Below are positions 7,676 through 16,109 of a stretch of DNA of 64,000 nt, piece after piece. This DNA comes from Vulcanimicrobiota bacterium. Its GTDB lineage: Bacteria > Vulcanimicrobiota > Xenobia > Xenobiales > Xenobiaceae. The stretch lies in the NCBI GenBank assembly GCA_944322965.1, contig CALUQR010000003.1, positions 124,001 to 188,000 of the forward strand. Direction: 5' to 3'. Under the pieces are notes generated by a model, which did no database searches, had not been told where the DNA came from, and worked only from the letters and a program-made list of their open reading frames with translations. Each line of letters starts with the position of its first letter. Within the stretch, counting starts at the first letter, position 1. Both the position numbers and the translations under genes were made by a program.

Positions 7676-9028
7676 GTGCTCAGCGCTCTCAAGCGTTCCT
7701 TAAAATGGCTCCTGCCGGGTATGGGAGTCAAACGCTGGGTAGCCTCTCTGGGGGTGGGACTCCTCCTCTTGGCCACGGGGCTCATGCTCCTCACCTCTAA
7801 CCGGGCCGCCCTCCTCTTAGAGCTGAGCCTACAGGGGCTCATTTCCCGCCTTTTAGGGTGGTCGGTGGGCAGTCAGACTATCGACCTGACCTTACTCCTC
7901 CTGGGGCTAATCTTAAGCTGCTGGTCCGCCCAGCGGGGCTTTAACGCCCTCTATAAGTTGGACTCCCCGCGCGATACTCGATCCCTAGTCGATCTCATCT
8001 ACGAGCGCCGCCAATTGAGCCACGGCCTCAAGATAGTCGCTTTAGGAGGGGGGACGGGGCTCTCCACCTTATTGCGCGGGTTAAAAAATCACACTTCCAA
8101 TATTACGGCTATCGTCAGCGTCTCCGACGACGGCGGCAGTTCCGGGCGCCTCTCTAAAGAGCTGGGGATCTTGCCCCCAGGCGACTTGCGCAACTGTATG
8201 ACCGCCCTGGCCGACGACGAAAATTTACTCTCCGAGCTCTTCCGCTACCGCTTCCGCGACGGCCAGGGTCTAGAGGGGCACTCCTTTGGCAACCTCTTCT
8301 TAGCGGCCCTGACCGATATGTGCGGCGACTTCGAAGAGGCATTGCGCAAGGCCAGCCAGATCTTAGCTATCCGGGGCCAAGTCTTACCGGCCACCTTAAC
8401 CCCCACCACCCTGTGCGCCAAGTTGCGCGATGGCCGCCTCATTCGCGGGGAGAGCGAGATCCCCGAAGCCCGTGGCCAAATCCAAGAGGTCTTCCTAGAG
8501 CCCCAGCAATGTACTCCGCCCCGCGAAGTCTTGCACGTCATCGCCGAAGCGGACTGCATCATCTTGGGCCCGGGCTCCCTCTATACGAGCGTCATCCCCC
8601 CCCTCTTAATTGAAGGGATCGTCCAAGCTATCCGCCAGTCTAAGGCCCCTAAGATTTACGTCTGCAACGTCATGACCCAACCGGGGGAGACGGACAAATA
8701 CTCCGCCGCCGACCATTTAGAGGCTATCTACCACCAGGTGGGAGCCCAACTAGTCGATTATATCGTAGTCAATATGGCCCCCCCCAATAAGTTGTTAGCT
8801 AAGTACCAAAAGACGGGCGCCCACCCCATTAAGCTCGATCTGGCCCGCCTGCGCGCTATGGGGGTGACCCCTATCCCAGCCAACCTAGTCAACGAAGAGA
8901 CTTTGGTGCGCCACGATCCCGCCTACTTAGCGGAGACTATCTTAGATATCTTAGCCGCCCACCGCTCCCGCAGCGGAGAGTTGAATCTCTTAAAAGCCCA
9001 AGTGCGACCTCTGCGCCTAGTCAAGTAG
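7676..9028 (+). CDS. YvcK/CofD-family gluconeogenesis factor with N-terminal membrane anchor
   Basis: 450 aa, GTG start 5 bp after the rapZ stop. The first 90 residues carry two hydrophobic segments (WVASLGVGLLLLATGLMLL and LTLLLLGLILSCW), so the protein is probably membrane-anchored; Bacillus YvcK (about 317 aa) is soluble. The CofD-like domain begins near residue 118: VALGGGTGLSTLLRGL, SVSDDGGSSGRLS, GDLRNCM and later GPGSLYTSVIPPLL. YvcK binds UDP-sugars and affects gluconeogenic growth and cell wall synthesis; CofD-like enzymatic activity should not be assumed. An internal ATG at 7721 is a less likely start. Confidence 0.88.
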   Translation: MLSALKRSLKWLLPGMGVKRWVASLGVGLLLLATGLMLLTSNRAALLLELSLQGLISRLLGWSVGSQTIDLTLLLLGLILSCWSAQRGFNALYKLDSPRDTRSLVDLIYERRQLSHGLKIVALGGGTGLSTLLRGLKNHTSNITAIVSVSDDGGSSGRLSKELGILPPGDLRNCMTALADDENLLSELFRYRFRDGQGLEGHSFGNLFLAALTDMCGDFEEALRKASQILAIRGQVLPATLTPTTLCAKLRDGRLIRGESEIPEARGQIQEVFLEPQQCTPPREVLHVIAEADCIILGPGSLYTSVIPPLLIEGIVQAIRQSKAPKIYVCNVMTQPGETDKYSAADHLEAIYHQVGAQLVDYIVVNMAPPNKLLAKYQKTGAHPIKLDLARLRAMGVTPIPANLVNEETLVRHDPAYLAETILDILAAHRSRSGELNLLKAQVRPLRLVK

Positions 9029-9061
9029 AGGCCGCACTATCCCCTAAGGAGTTCCACCCTT

Positions 9062-11710
9062 ATGAACCGACCCGCCCCCTTCTGGATCCTCAAATTTTCC
9101 GGTACCGCCCTCCAGACCCCAGCCCATTGGGAGAACCTCAAACTCCAGGTAGAGACCTCTAGTCAGCGCGGCGCCCAGCCCCTCTTAGTCCTCTCCGCCC
9201 TAGCGGGAGCGACCGATCATCTAGAGCGCTTGATAGATTGCGCTCTGCACATGGCCCCCGCTAGCCCCACCCCCACCCTGGAGGCGGAGTTAAAACTCTT
9301 TAAAGGGCGCTACCTCTCCTTAGCTCAGGCCCTCAACTTAGAGTTTTCCCCCTTAGAGAGCGCCTGGCGCCCTCTCTTCCAAGATCTAGAACGCTGGTTA
9401 GTGGGCGCCTCCTTAACGGGCGAGGCTCCCCCCCGCCTGCAGGCTAAGATCTTAGCCTGTGGAGAGTTATTGACCCTCCAGATCGCTGAGACTTGGCTCC
9501 GCGGCCAGTTCCCCCACTCCGACCTCAAGGTCCTCGACCCCTTAGAGATCTTGAGTTTAGAGGATCCCCCCGCCCCTAGAGATCCGGCCCTCAACTACTT
9601 GAGCGCCTGGGTAGGGCAGATGGAGCCTAATCCTAAACTCCAAGAGCGCCTCCAGCCCTCTAGCGCTGTGGAAACTTCCCCTTCTAAGCTCTACCTCTTG
9701 CCCGGCTACTTGGCGGCCAATAAACGGGGGGAGCGCGTCCTCTTAGGGCGCGGGGGTTCCGATCTCAGCGCCACCCTTTTAGCCTTACAACTCCAGGCCC
9801 AAAAGGTCCAATTCTGGACTAAGTTGCCGGGCTTTTATAGCGCCGATCCCCAGCGCATCCCCTCCGCGCGCCTGCTCTTACAATTAGATTACGCTGAGGC
9901 CCAAGAATTGGCCTCAGTGGGGACCCCCGTCGTCCACCCTCGGGCTATCGCCCTCTTAGGAGAGGCCGCTATCCCCTTAGAGGTGCGCTGCGCCGACCGC
10001 CCCCACCTGGAGGGGACGCGCATCTCCCCCGATCAGGGCCAATCCCCCCACTGCGTCAAGGCCCTCACCTGCCGCCGGGGGGTGACCTTAGTCTCCTTAG
10101 AGGAGATCGGGATGTGGCAGCAGGTAGGCTTCCTCTCCCAAGTCTTCTCCGTCTTCGCCCGCCACGGCCTCTCTATCGACTTAGTGGCAACCTCCCAAAG
10201 TAACGTCACCGTCTCCTTAGACCAGACCCCTCAGACCGCCAAGCCCTCCTTGGCCCCCCTCTTGCGCGATCTGGCCCAATACTGTCGCCCCCAACTTATA
10301 GCCGGCTGCGCCGCTCTCAGTTTGGTAGGTCAGAAGATGCGCTCCCACTTGCAGCAGTTGGGCCCCGCCCTCGAGCTCTTTGAAGAGGAGAAGGTCCACC
10401 TCCTCAGCCAAGCGGCCTCCGACTTAAACTTTACCTTCGTAGTCGACGAGTCCCAAGCGGAGCGCCTCTTAAAGACCCTCCACGCCCAACTCTTCTCCGG
10501 GATCCCCAACCCGCAACTCTTTGGTTCCAGCTACCAACAAGAGTTCGCTCCCGCCCCCAGCTCCTCCCGAGCGCCCATCTGGTGGGTAGAAAAGCGCTCC
10601 CAACTCTTAGAGGTCTCCCCCACTCCGGCCTACGTCTACGATGGGGACACTCTCCAGGCCAACGTGCGCACCCTACAGGGTCTAGACGCCGTGGATCACA
10701 TCTTCTTTGCCATTAAGGCCAATAGTAACCCCCAGATTTTAGAGTTATTCTACCAGCTGGGCTTAGGCTTTGAGTGCGTCTCTAGCGGCGAAGTGGAGCG
10801 CGTGCGCCAGCTCTTCCCCCACTTAGAGAGGGAGCGCCTGCTCTTTACCCCCAACTTTGCCGACGCCCCCGACTACCGCTTAGGCTTTGAACGAGGGGCC
10901 ATGGTGACCCTCGATCATTACCAGCCCTTAGAACTCTGGCCCGAGCTCTTCCAGGGGCGCGAAATCTTTTTGCGCCTCGATTTAGGCCACGGAGCGGGCC
11001 ACAGCCGCAAAGTGCGTACCGCCGGCAACTACTCTAAGTTTGGGATCCCCCTCTCCCGCTTAGCTTACACCTTAGAGCTCTTAGATCGCGTCCAAGCCAC
11101 GGTCATCGGCCTCCACTCCCACAGCGGCAGCGGCATTAAGACGACCGACACCTGGGCCCAAGCCGCCCTGCAGTTGGCGGAGGTAGCCCAGAGCTTCCCC
11201 CAAGTGCGCTATCTCGACCTGGGAGGCGGCTTAGGGGTGCCCGAGCGGCGCGACTTAGATAGCCTCGACCTCCAGGCCCTCAACCGGGGCTTAGCGGAAT
11301 TTAAAAAACACCATCCCCAATGGCAATTATGTATCGAGCCGGGCCGCTTCTTAGTCGCCCAGGCCGGAGTCTTGCTCACTAAGGTCTGCCAGACTAAGAG
11401 CAAGGGGGAGAAGGAGTTTATAGGCTGCGACGCCGGTATGCAGACCCTCCTGCGCCCCGCCCTCTATGGGGCTTATCACGAGATTATCAATCTCACCCGC
11501 TACGGACAGCCCGCTACCTTGACGGCCGACGTGGTAGGTCCCATCTGTGAGACGGGCGATATTTTGGGGCACGACCGCCATCTGCCCGCCACCCAGCCGG
11601 GCGATATTTTACTTATCGATACCGCCGGCGCCTACGGCTTCAGCATGAGCAGCAACTACAATCTGCGCCCCCAAGCCCGCGAGATCTTCTGGCCCGCCTG
11701 CGCAAGATAA
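9062..11710 (+). CDS. Fused aspartate kinase / diaminopimelate decarboxylase
   Basis: 882 aa, two lysine-pathway enzymes in one chain. Residues 1-about 310 are aspartokinase-like (KFSGTAL for the family KFGGTS; GRGGSDLSATLLA; GFYSADP). ACT-like regulatory segments follow (VTLVSLEEIGMWQQVGFLSQVF, SIDLVATSQSNVTVSL). From about 490 it is PLP-dependent DAP decarboxylase: FAIKANSN with the PLP Lys (about 552), HSHSGSGI, DLGGGLG, EPGRFLV and a C-terminal CETGD. The enzymes catalyse the first and last steps of the DAP route, so one feedback-controlled protein could gate both. Fused lysC-lysA proteins are known in Xanthomonas and relatives but are uncommon. The variant KFSGTAL leaves kinase activity to be confirmed. 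Confidence 0.9.
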   Translation: MNRPAPFWILKFSGTALQTPAHWENLKLQVETSSQRGAQPLLVLSALAGATDHLERLIDCALHMAPASPTPTLEAELKLFKGRYLSLAQALNLEFSPLESAWRPLFQDLERWLVGASLTGEAPPRLQAKILACGELLTLQIAETWLRGQFPHSDLKVLDPLEILSLEDPPAPRDPALNYLSAWVGQMEPNPKLQERLQPSSAVETSPSKLYLLPGYLAANKRGERVLLGRGGSDLSATLLALQLQAQKVQFWTKLPGFYSADPQRIPSARLLLQLDYAEAQELASVGTPVVHPRAIALLGEAAIPLEVRCADRPHLEGTRISPDQGQSPHCVKALTCRRGVTLVSLEEIGMWQQVGFLSQVFSVFARHGLSIDLVATSQSNVTVSLDQTPQTAKPSLAPLLRDLAQYCRPQLIAGCAALSLVGQKMRSHLQQLGPALELFEEEKVHLLSQAASDLNFTFVVDESQAERLLKTLHAQLFSGIPNPQLFGSSYQQEFAPAPSSSRAPIWWVEKRSQLLEVSPTPAYVYDGDTLQANVRTLQGLDAVDHIFFAIKANSNPQILELFYQLGLGFECVSSGEVERVRQLFPHLERERLLFTPNFADAPDYRLGFERGAMVTLDHYQPLELWPELFQGREIFLRLDLGHGAGHSRKVRTAGNYSKFGIPLSRLAYTLELLDRVQATVIGLHSHSGSGIKTTDTWAQAALQLAEVAQSFPQVRYLDLGGGLGVPERRDLDSLDLQALNRGLAEFKKHHPQWQLCIEPGRFLVAQAGVLLTKVCQTKSKGEKEFIGCDAGMQTLLRPALYGAYHEIINLTRYGQPATLTADVVGPICETGDILGHDRHLPATQPGDILLIDTAGAYGFSMSSNYNLRPQAREIFWPACAR

Positions 11711-11793
11711 GTCCCAAATTTCGGAGTATAAGCTAATTTTCTGCAGATTTAATAGGAATAGAGCTGCATAGCAAGAACAAAGCGCCACCTAAC

Positions 11794-11811
11794 AAACGCC
11801 TCGAGGTGTTT
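11794..11811 (+). promoter_or_regulatory. Hairpin containing the ribosome binding site of the PLP enzyme gene
   Basis: AAACGCC-TCGA-GGTGTTT forms a 7-bp stem with one G-T pair. The only plausible ribosome binding site for the ATG at 11819 is GAGGTG (11803-11808), which lies inside it. Confidence 0.4.
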
Positions 11812-11818
11812 CTCTATA

Positions 11819-13288
11819 ATGATTAATAATATCGATCTCACTATTCATCCTGAAGCTTTGAGTCGGACTATCGCCCGCGCTCGCGAAAAGCAGATTCGCA
11901 TTCCCACCTTCAAGCAGATGCGCGACCCCTCCCTCATTCCTGCGGACGTGGTCAAGGCCTTGCAAAATGTCGGCCTGTGGGATGTCAATCCTTTAAACTT
12001 ATTCCGCATTACCTGGCACAACCAGCCCGTAGAGAAGGGCGGCGGCTTCGGTCCGGTCAACTACTTAGAGATTCCGGAAGCTATCACCGGCGTGCCCTGT
12101 AAGATCGTAGGTCTCACCGGCAAGTGGTTCCCCACCGGCGCGCACAAAGTGGGCGCGGCCTTCGGCTGCTTAGTCCCGCGCTTAGTGACCGGTCAATTCG
12201 ATCCCACCTGCCAGAAGGCGGTTTGGCCCTCCACCGGCAACTACTGCCGCGGCGGCGCTTACGACTCCGCGCTCTTGGGCTGCCAGTCTATCGCCATCCT
12301 GCCCCAGGGTATGAGTAAAGAGCGCTTCGATTGGCTGAAGACGGTGGCCGGCGAGATTATCGCTACCCCCGGCTGTGAGAGTAACGTCAAAGAGATCTTC
12401 GACAAGTGCTGGGAACTGCGCCGCTCGGGCGAGAATTTAGTCATCTTCAACCAGTTTGACGAGTTCGGCAATTACTTGTGGCACTATCACGTCACCGGTC
12501 CGGCCATGGAAGAGGTCGTCAAGGCCGTGGGCGGTACTTATCGGGGTATGGTCTCGGCCACCGGCTCGGCGGGCACTATCGCCGCGGGCGACTACATGAA
12601 GGATCTCTATCCCACCTCTAAGATCGCGGCTTCGGAGGCGGTCCAGTGTCCCACCCTCTTTATGAACGGCTTCGGCGATCACCGCATCGAGGGTATTGGC
12701 GATAAGCACGTGCCTTGGGTCCACAACGTCAAGAATACCGATATGGTAGTAGCCATTGACGACGAAGCTCCCTGCACCTTATTGCGCCTCTTCAACGAGC
12801 CCGCCGGTAAAGAGTACTTAAAGTCTCTGGGCGTGCAGCCGGAATTGGTCGAGAAGCTCAGCTGGTTAGGTATCAGCTCTATCTCCAACCTGCTCTCCGC
12901 CATCAAGATGGCCAAGTACTACGAGTTAGGTCCCGACGACGTCCTGGTGACCATGTTCACCGACTCCGCGGTTATGTACCAGAGCCGCCTGCAGGAGATG
13001 ACTGAGGAGCGCGGCCAGTTCAGCGCTACCGACGCCGCCGTCTCCCACGGCCGTTATCTGATGGGTTGCTTGACCGACTACTTACAGGAGCTCACCTACC
13101 GCGATCGCAAGCGGATCCACAACTTGAAGTACTACACCTGGGTCGAGCAGCAGGGCAAGACCTACAAAGAGATCCAGGACCAGTGGTACAACCCGGAGTA
13201 TTGGACCTCGCTGCACCAGAGCTTAGATCCCTTGGACAAGCTCATCGAAGAGTTCAATACCGCCGTCGGTTTAGGCCCCGTAGCTTAG
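11819..13288 (+). CDS. Fold-type II PLP-dependent enzyme (cysteine/threonine synthase superfamily), substrate unknown
   Basis: 489 aa. The Schiff-base Lys is Lys110 in PTGAHKVGAAFG. STGNYCRGGAYDSALLGC is the phosphate/substrate loop of the tryptophan synthase beta superfamily, and ATGSAGTIAAGDY supplies the later Gly-rich PLP-phosphate loop. It is about 150 residues longer than cysteine synthase, with a long C-terminal region rich in Tyr, Trp and Gln. I recall proteins of this length annotated only as PLP-dependent beta subunits, so I do not assign a substrate. It follows lysC-lysA by 108 bp, which weakly suggests aspartate-family or sulphur amino acid metabolism. Confidence 0.8.
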   Translation: MINNIDLTIHPEALSRTIARAREKQIRIPTFKQMRDPSLIPADVVKALQNVGLWDVNPLNLFRITWHNQPVEKGGGFGPVNYLEIPEAITGVPCKIVGLTGKWFPTGAHKVGAAFGCLVPRLVTGQFDPTCQKAVWPSTGNYCRGGAYDSALLGCQSIAILPQGMSKERFDWLKTVAGEIIATPGCESNVKEIFDKCWELRRSGENLVIFNQFDEFGNYLWHYHVTGPAMEEVVKAVGGTYRGMVSATGSAGTIAAGDYMKDLYPTSKIAASEAVQCPTLFMNGFGDHRIEGIGDKHVPWVHNVKNTDMVVAIDDEAPCTLLRLFNEPAGKEYLKSLGVQPELVEKLSWLGISSISNLLSAIKMAKYYELGPDDVLVTMFTDSAVMYQSRLQEMTEERGQFSATDAAVSHGRYLMGCLTDYLQELTYRDRKRIHNLKYYTWVEQQGKTYKEIQDQWYNPEYWTSLHQSLDPLDKLIEEFNTAVGLGPVA

Positions 13289-13320
13289 ACCTCCCCTTAA
13301 GCGGGCGCTCTAACCGCTGA

Positions 13321-13474
13321 GACTGCTCTAATCGATGAGACTGCCCTAATCGATGGGACTGCTCTAATCGATGAGACTGCTCTAATCGATGAGACTGCTC
13401 TAATCGATGAGACTGCTCTAATCGATGGGACTGCTCTAGTCGATGGGACTGCTCTAGTCGATGGGACTGCCCGC
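13321..13474. repeat. 18-bp tandem repeat (minisatellite), eight full copies
   Basis: Eight head-to-tail copies of GACTGCTCTAATCGATGA (13321-13464) with single-base variants (A/G at the last base, AATCG/AGTCG, GCTC/GCCC), plus a partial ninth. A degenerate unit precedes it (13303-13320). Each unit holds the palindrome ATCGAT or a near match. The length is a multiple of three, so several frames stay open, but there is no convincing ribosome binding site and I regard it as noncoding. It lies between convergent genes, where copy-number change would be tolerated. Confidence 0.95.
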
Positions 13475-13491
13475 AACTTAGTTAAGGCCTC

Positions 13492-13532
13492 CGCCTCCCC
13501 AAAGGTTGGAGGTCTTTTAGCTTGGGGGGAGG
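13492..13532. terminator. Inverted repeat between convergent genes
   Basis: CCTCCCCAA near 13494 and TTGGGGGGAGG near 13524 form an inverted repeat whose loop includes TCTTTTAG. It could terminate transcription from both sides. Confidence 0.45.
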
Positions 13533-13573
13533 GCTCCACTTTTAAGCCTAGATTTTAAGCCTAGAGCCCCGCC

Positions 13574-13957
13574 TTAAAAGGCGCAGCGCAGGTGACGAAT
13601 CTCTTCTCCGCCCCGGCCGCTTAAGGCCAAGACATCGAAGCGCACCCTCTTCCAAGGGGCCTTTTTCTGACGAGCTAGATAGATATCGGCCACTTGGCGC
13701 AAGTGGTACTCTTTGGCTACGGTCACCGCCTCGAGAGGACTAAAGAGGGCGCTGCGCCGCCATTTGACCTCTACAAAGACTAACTCTTCCCCATCTAAAG
13801 CGATAAGATCGATCTCCCCCCAGATACGCCCCGGCCTACCGCGCCGCCCACCCGTATAGACTTTAAAGTTGCGTTCTAAGATCTCCATCCCGAGACCGCG
13901 CAAATAGCGGCTAGCTAACTCCTCGCCCCACCGCCCTAGAGCGCTCTTATTAGGCAT
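13574..13957 (-). CDS. YraN-family (UPF0102) nuclease-fold protein
   Basis: 127 aa. The family has an endonuclease-like PD-(D/E)XK fold. Seen here: LGRWGEELASRYL at the N-terminus, then GEIDLIA with Asp50 and LVFVEVKWR with Glu63 and Lys65, the usual catalytic triad positions. A basic insert GGRRGRPGR lies between the first helix and the Asp. Function in the cell is not settled; links to Holliday-junction processing have been proposed. It is transcribed alone, convergent with the upstream PLP enzyme gene. Confidence 0.88.
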   Translation of the reverse strand: MPNKSALGRWGEELASRYLRGLGMEILERNFKVYTGGRRGRPGRIWGEIDLIALDGEELVFVEVKWRRSALFSPLEAVTVAKEYHLRQVADIYLARQKKAPWKRVRFDVLALSGRGGEEIRHLRCAF

Positions 13958-14356
13958 AACTTACCCCCTTCTTACCGATATTTGGACCCTAAGAGAGGGT
14001 CTTACTACCTATAACCTAGCGTTCTAAGGTGACCATAAAGAGAAATATTTGTATCTAAAAAGTAACTTTAATATTGATAATAAATTAACTCTAGTGGCGG
14101 TCTACTTTTTTACGCTCTTCATTAGGATAATAGAAGCAACCTTTATTACCCTGGGAAAGAGCCTTCTTGAGGGACTGGATTTTACTCTAGTTACTTGAAT
14201 TTTAGGGAGAATAGACCTTTCGTTCATATAGCGATAATATTTTAGTTAATTATAAGCAACAACTGAGTTAAGAGATAGACATTATTATCCCTTAGGATAG
14301 CTTTAGAAGTTTGAGGCCTCGCTTCTAAAATCTTTACTAGCAGGGGGAACACCCAG
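13958..14356. promoter_or_regulatory. AT-rich 400-bp divergent regulatory region between yraN and the SpoVG-like pair
   Basis: No ORF of note. It contains the hairpin GACCCT-AAGAG-AGGGTC (13985-14001), an AT-rich stretch with GATAAT-like hexamers near 14231, and the stem-loop TTTAGAAG...CTTCTAAA (14302-14329), whose loop holds the palindrome GAGGCCTC, just upstream of the first SpoVG-like gene. A promoter and structured leader for that gene pair are likely; exact sites are not certain. Confidence 0.4.
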
Positions 14357-14635
14357 ATGCTCAACACTTTTGCTGTTAAACGAATTATCAAATACGCCCA
14401 GGGTCCTACTCTGGCTTCCATTAACTTCCAATTAGGTCCCGTCGTCATTCGCGGCGCCCATCTCTTCGAGCATAAAGGCAAACGTTGGTTGGGCATGCCC
14501 GGTCGGCTCTCAGAGGCGGGCGAATGGGGCGATTTAGTCTACTTCTTAGATCGCGAACTGAAAGCGGTAGTAGAAGAGAAGGTTATCGCCGCTTACCAAG
14601 CTGAAATCGACCAGACCGCTTCTTTACCGGCTTAA
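14357..14635 (+). CDS. SpoVG-like protein, first of a tandem pair
   Basis: 92 aa. Compared with SpoVG (about 85-95 aa), the order is conserved: an N-terminal beta strand, a SpoVG-type A-S-I-x-F segment (ASINFQLGPVVIRG), then KRWLGMPGR in place of the family L-F-V-A-M-P-S-(K/R), and a C-terminal helix (LKAVVEEKVIAAYQAEI) like the SpoVG end. SpoVG is a small site-specific RNA/DNA-binding regulator of sporulation, division and virulence genes in Firmicutes and spirochaetes. Divergence is considerable, so target and partner are unknown. The second copy starts 13 bp downstream, so they are co-transcribed. AGGGGGA precedes the ATG. Confidence 0.65.
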   Translation: MLNTFAVKRIIKYAQGPTLASINFQLGPVVIRGAHLFEHKGKRWLGMPGRLSEAGEWGDLVYFLDRELKAVVEEKVIAAYQAEIDQTASLPA

Positions 14636-14648
14636 AAAGGGGGTTCCC

Positions 14649-14942
14649 ATGTCTAATTACGAGGTTGAAATCAGGCAGATCGTTCCCTTCCAGAGTGAAG
14701 GGTGCGCTAGAGCGAACGTCATCTTCCGCATCGGCCCTTTGATGGTCCGGGGAGCGAAGATCTTTGAGAAAGGCGAAGAGCGCTGGCTCTCCATGCCCGC
14801 CCGCCGCACTAAGAATGGTCGCTGGATGGATGTCATCCAATTCGTCTCCCCCCAGGATAAGGAGAGGTTACAACGGGCGGTCTTAGACCAATATGACCAA
14901 GTCCTTAAAAATAGGTTGAACCTCTTAGAGATCCCCTTCTAA
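14649..14942 (+). CDS. SpoVG-like protein, second of a tandem pair
   Basis: 97 aa. It has the same architecture as its neighbour: ARANVIFRIGPLMVRGAKIF, then ERWLSMPARRTKNGRW, closer to the family M-P-S-(K/R)-R/K than the first copy, and a final helix ERLQRAVLDQYDQVL resembling SpoVG's IQEAVLNEY. The two proteins share R.GP.(V/M)(I/V)RGA..FE and RWL.MP but are far from identical, so this is an old duplication. AAAAAGGGGG gives a good ribosome binding site. A heterodimer of the two is possible because SpoVG is dimeric; that is inference. Confidence 0.7.
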   Translation: MSNYEVEIRQIVPFQSEGCARANVIFRIGPLMVRGAKIFEKGEERWLSMPARRTKNGRWMDVIQFVSPQDKERLQRAVLDQYDQVLKNRLNLLEIPF

Positions 14943-14959
14943 CTTAGCTACCTTCCCTT

Positions 14960-15060
14960 CTGACCCTTAACCCCCAAAGACTACCTACCCTAAATACTAC
15001 TCATAAAACTACTCATAAATAAAGACTATCTACCCTAAGTACTACTTATAAAGATAGCTA
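14960..15060. repeat. Short AT-rich direct repeats
   Basis: The phrase ctaccctaaatactactcataaa returns with small changes as ctaccctaagtactacttataaa within about 65 bp. No ORF. Confidence 0.6.
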
Positions 15061-15081
15061 GCTATTAGAACCCACAATAAA

Positions 15082-15181
15082 AGCCCTCCTCCTCTGGCAA
15101 GGGGGGACCTAAATCCTAAGCAGGTTGGAACTTTTAAGGTTCCGGCCTGCTTAGGGCGTCCCCTATAGAGGAGAGAGGGCT
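15082..15181. terminator. 100-nt nested inverted repeat between convergent genes
   Basis: Outer arms AGCCCTCCTCCTCT (15082-15095) and AGAGGAGAGAGGGCT (15167-15181), middle arms GGGGGAC/GTCCCC, inner arms CCTAAGCAGG (15115-15124) and CCTGCTTAGG (15146-15155) and core GGAAC/GTTCC. It lies between the SpoVG pair (plus) and gpmA (minus), so a bidirectional terminator is the simplest reading. It is longer than needed for that job, and a structured RNA cannot be excluded. Confidence 0.75.
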
Positions 15182-15207
15182 CTAGAGCCCTTTAGAGTCT
15201 CAAGAGT

Positions 15208-15894
15208 CTAGAGGTAATACTTCTTAATGAAGGCCAAGGTCTTATCGTCTAACTCGTAGACCAGGGGTTTACCGGTAGGGATCTCTACGCCCATAATCTC
15301 TTCGGTACCGATATTTTCGATATACTTAACTAAGGCGCGGATACTATTGCCATGAGCGGCGATAATGCACTTTTTGCCTTCTAAGAGGGCGGGCTTAATA
15401 TCGGAGTTCCAGTACTCTACCACACGCTCGACGGTATCTAAGAGGTTCTCAGTTAAAGGAAGCTGCTCGGGGGTAAGATCCTTATACTTGGGATCGTTGC
15501 CGGGATAGCGGGGGTCATCCTTAGTTAAAGCCGGGGGACGGACGTCGGCGCTGCGGCGCCAAATGTGGACCTGCTCAGCCCCGTACTTGGCCCGGGTCTC
15601 GTCCTTATTGAGGCCCTGCAAGGCGCCATAGTGGCGCTCGTTGAGGCGCCAGCTGTACTTAATGGGGATATTGGTCTCGCCCAGCTCTTTTAAGATAATC
15701 TCTAAGGTGTGATTAGCGCGCACTAAGACGGAGGTAAAGGCTAAGTCAAAGGTATAGCCCGCTTCTTTCAACTTGCGGCCCGCTTCTTCGGCCTCTTTAA
15801 TGCCATTTTCACTGAGATCGATGTCGGTCCAACCGGTGAAGCGGTTCTCTAAATTCCACAGACTCTGACCGTGGCGCACCATGACAAGTTTCAT
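15208..15894 (-). CDS. gpmA: 2,3-bisphosphoglycerate-dependent phosphoglycerate mutase
   Basis: 228 aa. It interconverts 3- and 2-phosphoglycerate in glycolysis and gluconeogenesis. The N-terminal [21 protein letters not shown] carries the phosphorylated His8. The second His lies in [12 protein letters not shown], and ERHYGALQG supplies the catalytic Glu. The family is usually about 230-250 aa. It is a single gene, divergent from the beta-propeller gene. Confidence 0.95.
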   Translation of the reverse strand: MKLVMVRHGQSLWNLENRFTGWTDIDLSENGIKEAEEAGRKLKEAGYTFDLAFTSVLVRANHTLEIILKELGETNIPIKYSWRLNERHYGALQGLNKDETRAKYGAEQVHIWRRSADVRPPALTKDDPRYPGNDPKYKDLTPEQLPLTENLLDTVERVVEYWNSDIKPALLEGKKCIIAAHGNSIRALVKYIENIGTEEIMGVEIPTGKPLVYELDDKTLAFIKKYYL

Positions 15895-16109
15895 AACCTA
15901 AAACTCCTTACTTCCTTTTGCTACTCAGTTAGTGAGTCAAACAGAATACGGCCCTTTCCTTACGGCTCTCAGGAGTAAAAACCTTCCTCCCCTCAAGGCC
16001 CGGGCGCCAATTGCCCCTGGAAAGGCGCAGGGTTTCCCCGCTAAAATCCAGAATTTTTTGGCCTTCGAATCTTTCCCCACAGCGAGGGAATGGGAGGCAT
16101 GGGATTAGG

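Noticed and set aside
13321-13474. Possible CRISPR array
   Set aside because: Units are contiguous with no spacers, and no cas gene is nearby.
13297-13539. 80-codon minus-strand ORF with RAVSSI/RAVPSI repeats
   Set aside because: It is only the 18-bp minisatellite read in frame. No convincing ribosome binding site and no non-repeat domain.
14943-15207. tRNA or small RNA gene
   Set aside because: The inverted repeats form one long hairpin, not a cloverleaf; a terminator is simpler.
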